Position numbers and translations under genes: made by a program. The notes under the pieces were generated by a model, which was not told the origin of the DNA, searched no databases, and was given only the letters and a program-made list of their open reading frames with translations. This document shows, piece after piece, positions 12,995 through 15,451 of a DNA stretch of 15,451 bases. Numbering within the stretch: the first letter of the stretch is position 1; every line of letters begins with the position of its first letter. Source of the DNA: Candidatus Omnitrophota bacterium (lineage in GTDB: Bacteria; Ratteibacteria; UBA8468; B48-G9; DTJG01); NCBI GenBank assembly GCA_023485205.1, contig JAMCZX010000038.1, positions 1-15,451 of the forward strand. The letters are read 5' to 3'.

Positions 12995-14917
12995 ATGAGA
13001 GGGAAAAAAGGACAGGCTTTAATTGTTGTTCTTGTCTTTATAGCTGTATTTGTAGGTATTATTGCCACAGTAGTTCTTATATCAGTAGTAACTTATAAAA
13101 AAGCAAATTATTCACATAATAAACTAATTGCTCAGGAACTTGCAGAAACAGGTATTCAGGATGCACTCTACAAACTAAATTATGAATACCATGATACAAA
13201 CCATATTTATGGATTTTGTTCAGGGCCGGAAAATATTTTAACTCCTGTTAGTCCTAATCCTGGCTCATGTCTTCTAAAAACAATGTCGGATAATAATGAT
13301 ACAGATACCACAGAAACCTATACAATTCCTGCAACACTTCTTAATATTCCCGGAGCATCCTCATCTGATGGAGTAACAGTGTCTTTAAACATATATAATG
13401 ATAACAAGACTTATGATACTTTAACAGCAGTTGGAACATATAAGGGTAACCAGGTAACAATTTCTACAGATATAAGAACAATAAGTAATTATTTCCCAGG
13501 GGCTCCGGCAACAGGAAATCTAACTTTATCTTTATCTGATGGTACTAATCAAGATACAAAAGGAATCCCTGAAGCATTCAACAAACATGTAATTTATGCT
13601 ACAACCGTTTCGCCTGCTTCTCCGGCAACAATCATAATAGGAAATGTATATACAAGAACTTCTCCTCCAGTTACATTGCCAACTGATGAAACATGGACAG
13701 AAACAACTACCGTTACAAATCCTCCCCTGTCCGTTCCTACTCTTGCCCCTTCCTCTACTCCTGTTTCCCTTATTAGTCTTATGCCTGTGCCGGGTTCTCT
13801 TCCTTATATATTTCAAGATGGAAACGAAAATGGAAATCCTATTCCTCCTGGATTTGGGGTAACCTATACTGCTACTTACACCGGAAAAGGAAAAGGAAAG
13901 GGAAATCTAAAAACTGAAACATATATAATTAATGGAGCAAATATTAGTTCAGAAAGATGGCTATTTAAAACAGCTAATGGAGCTCCGACAAGCGATGTTC
14001 TTACTGTAGAAATTGAAGGAAATACAACAATGTCATCAGGTGGAGCAGTAATAGTTGGCAATCCAGGAGACCTACAAGAAGAAGATTTAATATTTGAGGG
14101 CTCCATTACACATCCTTTACCAGGGCAATTTGTTGCTCAAAATGATATTACAATAGATTCAAGTTCCTGCCCATATATTGGAACTCCTGGAGAAGTAACT
14201 TTATGGGCCGGAGGAAATCAAGGAGGAGCAACCAATCAAATTAATATGAATTATACTACAGGCTCTACACCTGTAATATATGGAGATGTAGTTGGAGTTA
14301 ATGGATTTAATTTTACCCCTGCGACAAATCCTATAACAATATATGGAGCAATAATTTCTGGAACAAGTTTAGATTTACCTTCAAGTTTAAATTTAACTTT
14401 GGATTTAAATACTTCTCCTTTGGATACACAACCAGCAGCTATTTTAATAAATGACCCTTCTGGAAGCGCTACTTTAGACATTGAATCTACTCCTACTATT
14501 ACATTAGGACCAAATCAGATAGCAACAGTTATGAATTATTCTTCAGCACCTACTATTACAATAAATGGAAATTTGAATACTGATACTATGTTTCAACCAG
14601 GAGTAATCGCGTATGCTACAAATTCTGCTAATAATGCAACAATTACAATTGGAAATACTAATCCTGCCACAAATATCAATGGTTTTATTTATGCGGCTAC
14701 TGCCTCTGGTGGTGCAGGAACAGGAAATATTACATTAAGCCCTGGATACACGGGAACTATTTATGGTGCTCTTATTGCAAATGGGACAGTGACTTTAAAT
14801 GGTGGAACTGTAACCTGGGACCCAGACCCATATAAAATGGATAATAATTATGTTTATACTGGTTTTGTTGGAGGGCAAAGGGTATTTGTGCCTTATAACT
14901 GGCAAATAACATGGTGA
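12995..14917 (+). CDS. Large PilX/GspK-like minor pilin with beta-rich passenger domain
   Basis: The protein is 640 residues from ATG 12995 (GGGGTGAGG just upstream), or 643 from GTG 12986 in the same frame. The N-terminus MRGKKGQALIVVLVFIAVFV is PilX/GspK-like: a short basic leader, glycine then QALIVVL instead of FTLIE, and one long hydrophobic helix. The amphipathic stretch KLIAQELAETGIQDALYKL follows. The expected glutamate at mature position 5 is absent, as is usual in GspK. The rest is Thr/Asn/Gly/Pro-rich. It has a Pro/Thr linker at roughly 215-265 and, from about 365 to the end, repeated short strands such as TITINGNL, ATITIGNT, GNITLSPG, TIYGALIANGTVTLNGG. These suggest a beta-solenoid-like passenger of the type seen in PilX-N-domain proteins with DUF7305-like ends. 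A tip adhesin or minor pilin role is plausible but inferred. The gene overlaps no neighbour and is followed within 5 bp by the next prepilin. Confidence 0.8.
   Translation: MRGKKGQALIVVLVFIAVFVGIIATVVLISVVTYKKANYSHNKLIAQELAETGIQDALYKLNYEYHDTNHIYGFCSGPENILTPVSPNPGSCLLKTMSDNNDTDTTETYTIPATLLNIPGASSSDGVTVSLNIYNDNKTYDTLTAVGTYKGNQVTISTDIRTISNYFPGAPATGNLTLSLSDGTNQDTKGIPEAFNKHVIYATTVSPASPATIIIGNVYTRTSPPVTLPTDETWTETTTVTNPPLSVPTLAPSSTPVSLISLMPVPGSLPYIFQDGNENGNPIPPGFGVTYTATYTGKGKGKGNLKTETYIINGANISSERWLFKTANGAPTSDVLTVEIEGNTTMSSGGAVIVGNPGDLQEEDLIFEGSITHPLPGQFVAQNDITIDSSSCPYIGTPGEVTLWAGGNQGGATNQINMNYTTGSTPVIYGDVVGVNGFNFTPATNPITIYGAIISGTSLDLPSSLNLTLDLNTSPLDTQPAAILINDPSGSATLDIESTPTITLGPNQIATVMNYSSAPTITINGNLNTDTMFQPGVIAYATNSANNATITIGNTNPATNINGFIYAATASGGAGTGNITLSPGYTGTIYGALIANGTVTLNGGTVTWDPDPYKMDNNYVYTGFVGGQRVFVPYNWQITW
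13883..13906 (+). repeat. GGAAAA-type hexanucleotide tandem repeat in the PilX-like gene
   Basis: Four hexamers (GGAAAA twice, then GGAAAG and GGAAAT) encode GKGKGKGN. Because the unit is six bases, changes in copy number would add or remove two residues without shifting the frame. Confidence 0.8.
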
Positions 14918-14922
14918 AAAAA

Positions 14923-15451
14923 ATGCGAAATAATCACGACGTCTCTATTTATCATAGAGGTAGTGCTTCTCAAAGAAGGCGGAGAGTATGTGCAGGTAGT
15001 GATTGTTCTGGACATAAAAGTTCAGGATTGACTTTTTTAGAGGTAATATTGGCTATTACACTCCTTGCTATTGTTTTAGGAGGGGGGCTTATACTGATTG
15101 GTCATAATATGATAATAATAAAAAACGCTGAGGAAACTATGGTTGCTACAGCCCTTACTCAATATGCCATACAGGATGCAAGGAATATGGATTTCCCCCC
15201 AGTGTATTATGATAGATTAGCAAATGAATTAAAGTCTTTCCCTAATGAATTTATTCCTTCTCTTCAATATGCCAATCCTATAAATCCGACTTATAAGCAA
15301 TATGGGAGAAATATAACTCCTTTAAAGTTTCAAAATGATTATAGTGTTATTAGATATATAATTGCTTATGGCTCAAATGGGGTTCCTTTTCAGATGACTA
15401 CATCTAATGAAAATTATGCGATGGAATTGGAGATTATTGTATATGTCATTC
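14923..15451 (+). CDS. GspI/PilV-like prepilin, N-terminal part (runs off the window)
   Basis: The frame is open from ATG 14923 to the last base of the window, giving 176 residues with no stop. A prepilin site SSG35 then L36TFLEVILAITLLAIVLGGG is clear, with glutamate at mature position 5. The LTFLEV form is typical of GspI/PilV-type minor pilins. The leader is unusually long (35 residues), with an arginine cluster (QRRRRV) and two cysteines. GTG at 14914 would add three residues and overlap the preceding TGA as GTGA. I prefer ATG 14923, with GGTGA 5 nt upstream. The visible body (QYAIQDARNMDFPPVYYDRL..) resembles the NMDF/FP region seen after the helix in minor pilins. It is probably co-transcribed with the PilX-like gene. 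In type II systems GspI and GspK act together in the pseudopilus tip complex, which fits this adjacency. Confidence 0.85.
   Translation, partial: MRNNHDVSIYHRGSASQRRRRVCAGSDCSGHKSSGLTFLEVILAITLLAIVLGGGLILIGHNMIIIKNAEETMVATALTQYAIQDARNMDFPPVYYDRLANELKSFPNEFIPSLQYANPINPTYKQYGRNITPLKFQNDYSVIRYIIAYGSNGVPFQMTTSNENYAMELEIIVYVI

Noticed and set aside
13532..13816. Minus-strand Cys/Arg-rich open frame inside the PilX-like gene
   Set aside because: It is the complement of a Thr/Pro/Gly-rich coding stretch. It has no promoter or ribosome binding site and no recognisable motif.
1..15451. CRISPR arrays, tRNA or rRNA genes
   Set aside because: No regularly spaced repeats and no tRNA- or rRNA-like sequence blocks were seen on either strand.

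Overview
The window is an AT-rich stretch (roughly 30% G+C by eye) of a bacterial chromosome. It carries housekeeping genes, a type IV pilus / type II secretion-like locus and, at the left edge, the right end of an IS200/IS605-type element. The gene families fit a Gram-negative-type lineage that uses many prepilin-like proteins (two with GFTLIELLVVIAII at the processing site, one with a degenerate H-X9-DG pattern). This style is common in Lentisphaerae/Verrucomicrobia-like bacteria and candidate phyla such as Omnitrophota, but that placement is inference from family style. No rRNA or marker phylogeny was possible.

Layout. 1-202: C-terminal 56 codons of a TnpB (RNA-guided nuclease of IS200/IS605 elements) and the element's right-end hairpin. 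This part has no start codon inside the window and is easily missed. 199-3070, minus strand: ftsK followed by an overlapping rodZ-like gene whose stop codon touches or lies inside the transposon end. A 30-bp exact repeat places a copy of the rodZ start region inside rodZ itself. 3125-5111, plus strand: rbfA and argS, overlapping. 5156-15451, plus strand: GspE/PilB ATPase, PilT retraction ATPase, a second GspE/PilB ATPase with a near-complete MshEN domain, PilC/GspF inner-membrane platform, a large prepilin with an H-X9-DG-like pattern, a GspG-like pseudopilin, a 640-residue PilX/GspK-like protein with a beta-rich passenger, and a GspI/PilV-like prepilin cut by the window end.

How they work together. 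FtsK (DNA translocation at division) and RodZ (cell-shape morphogenesis) form one unit. RbfA and ArgS serve ribosome maturation and translation. The pilus locus supplies extension and retraction motors, the platform protein and at least four pilin-like subunits. No prepilin peptidase, PilM/N/O/P or secretin is in view, so these must lie elsewhere. Five sigma70-like promoters can be read on the plus strand. The four in the pilus locus share an 18-bp spacer reading, and three of them have a TATAATAAA -10 region. One of them predicts an almost leaderless mRNA for the first GspE.

I see no clearly new multi-gene system. The best leads are the TnpB right end abutting rodZ, the internal rodZ repeat, the three-ATPase arrangement with one MshEN-type ATPase, and the oversized PilX-like protein.
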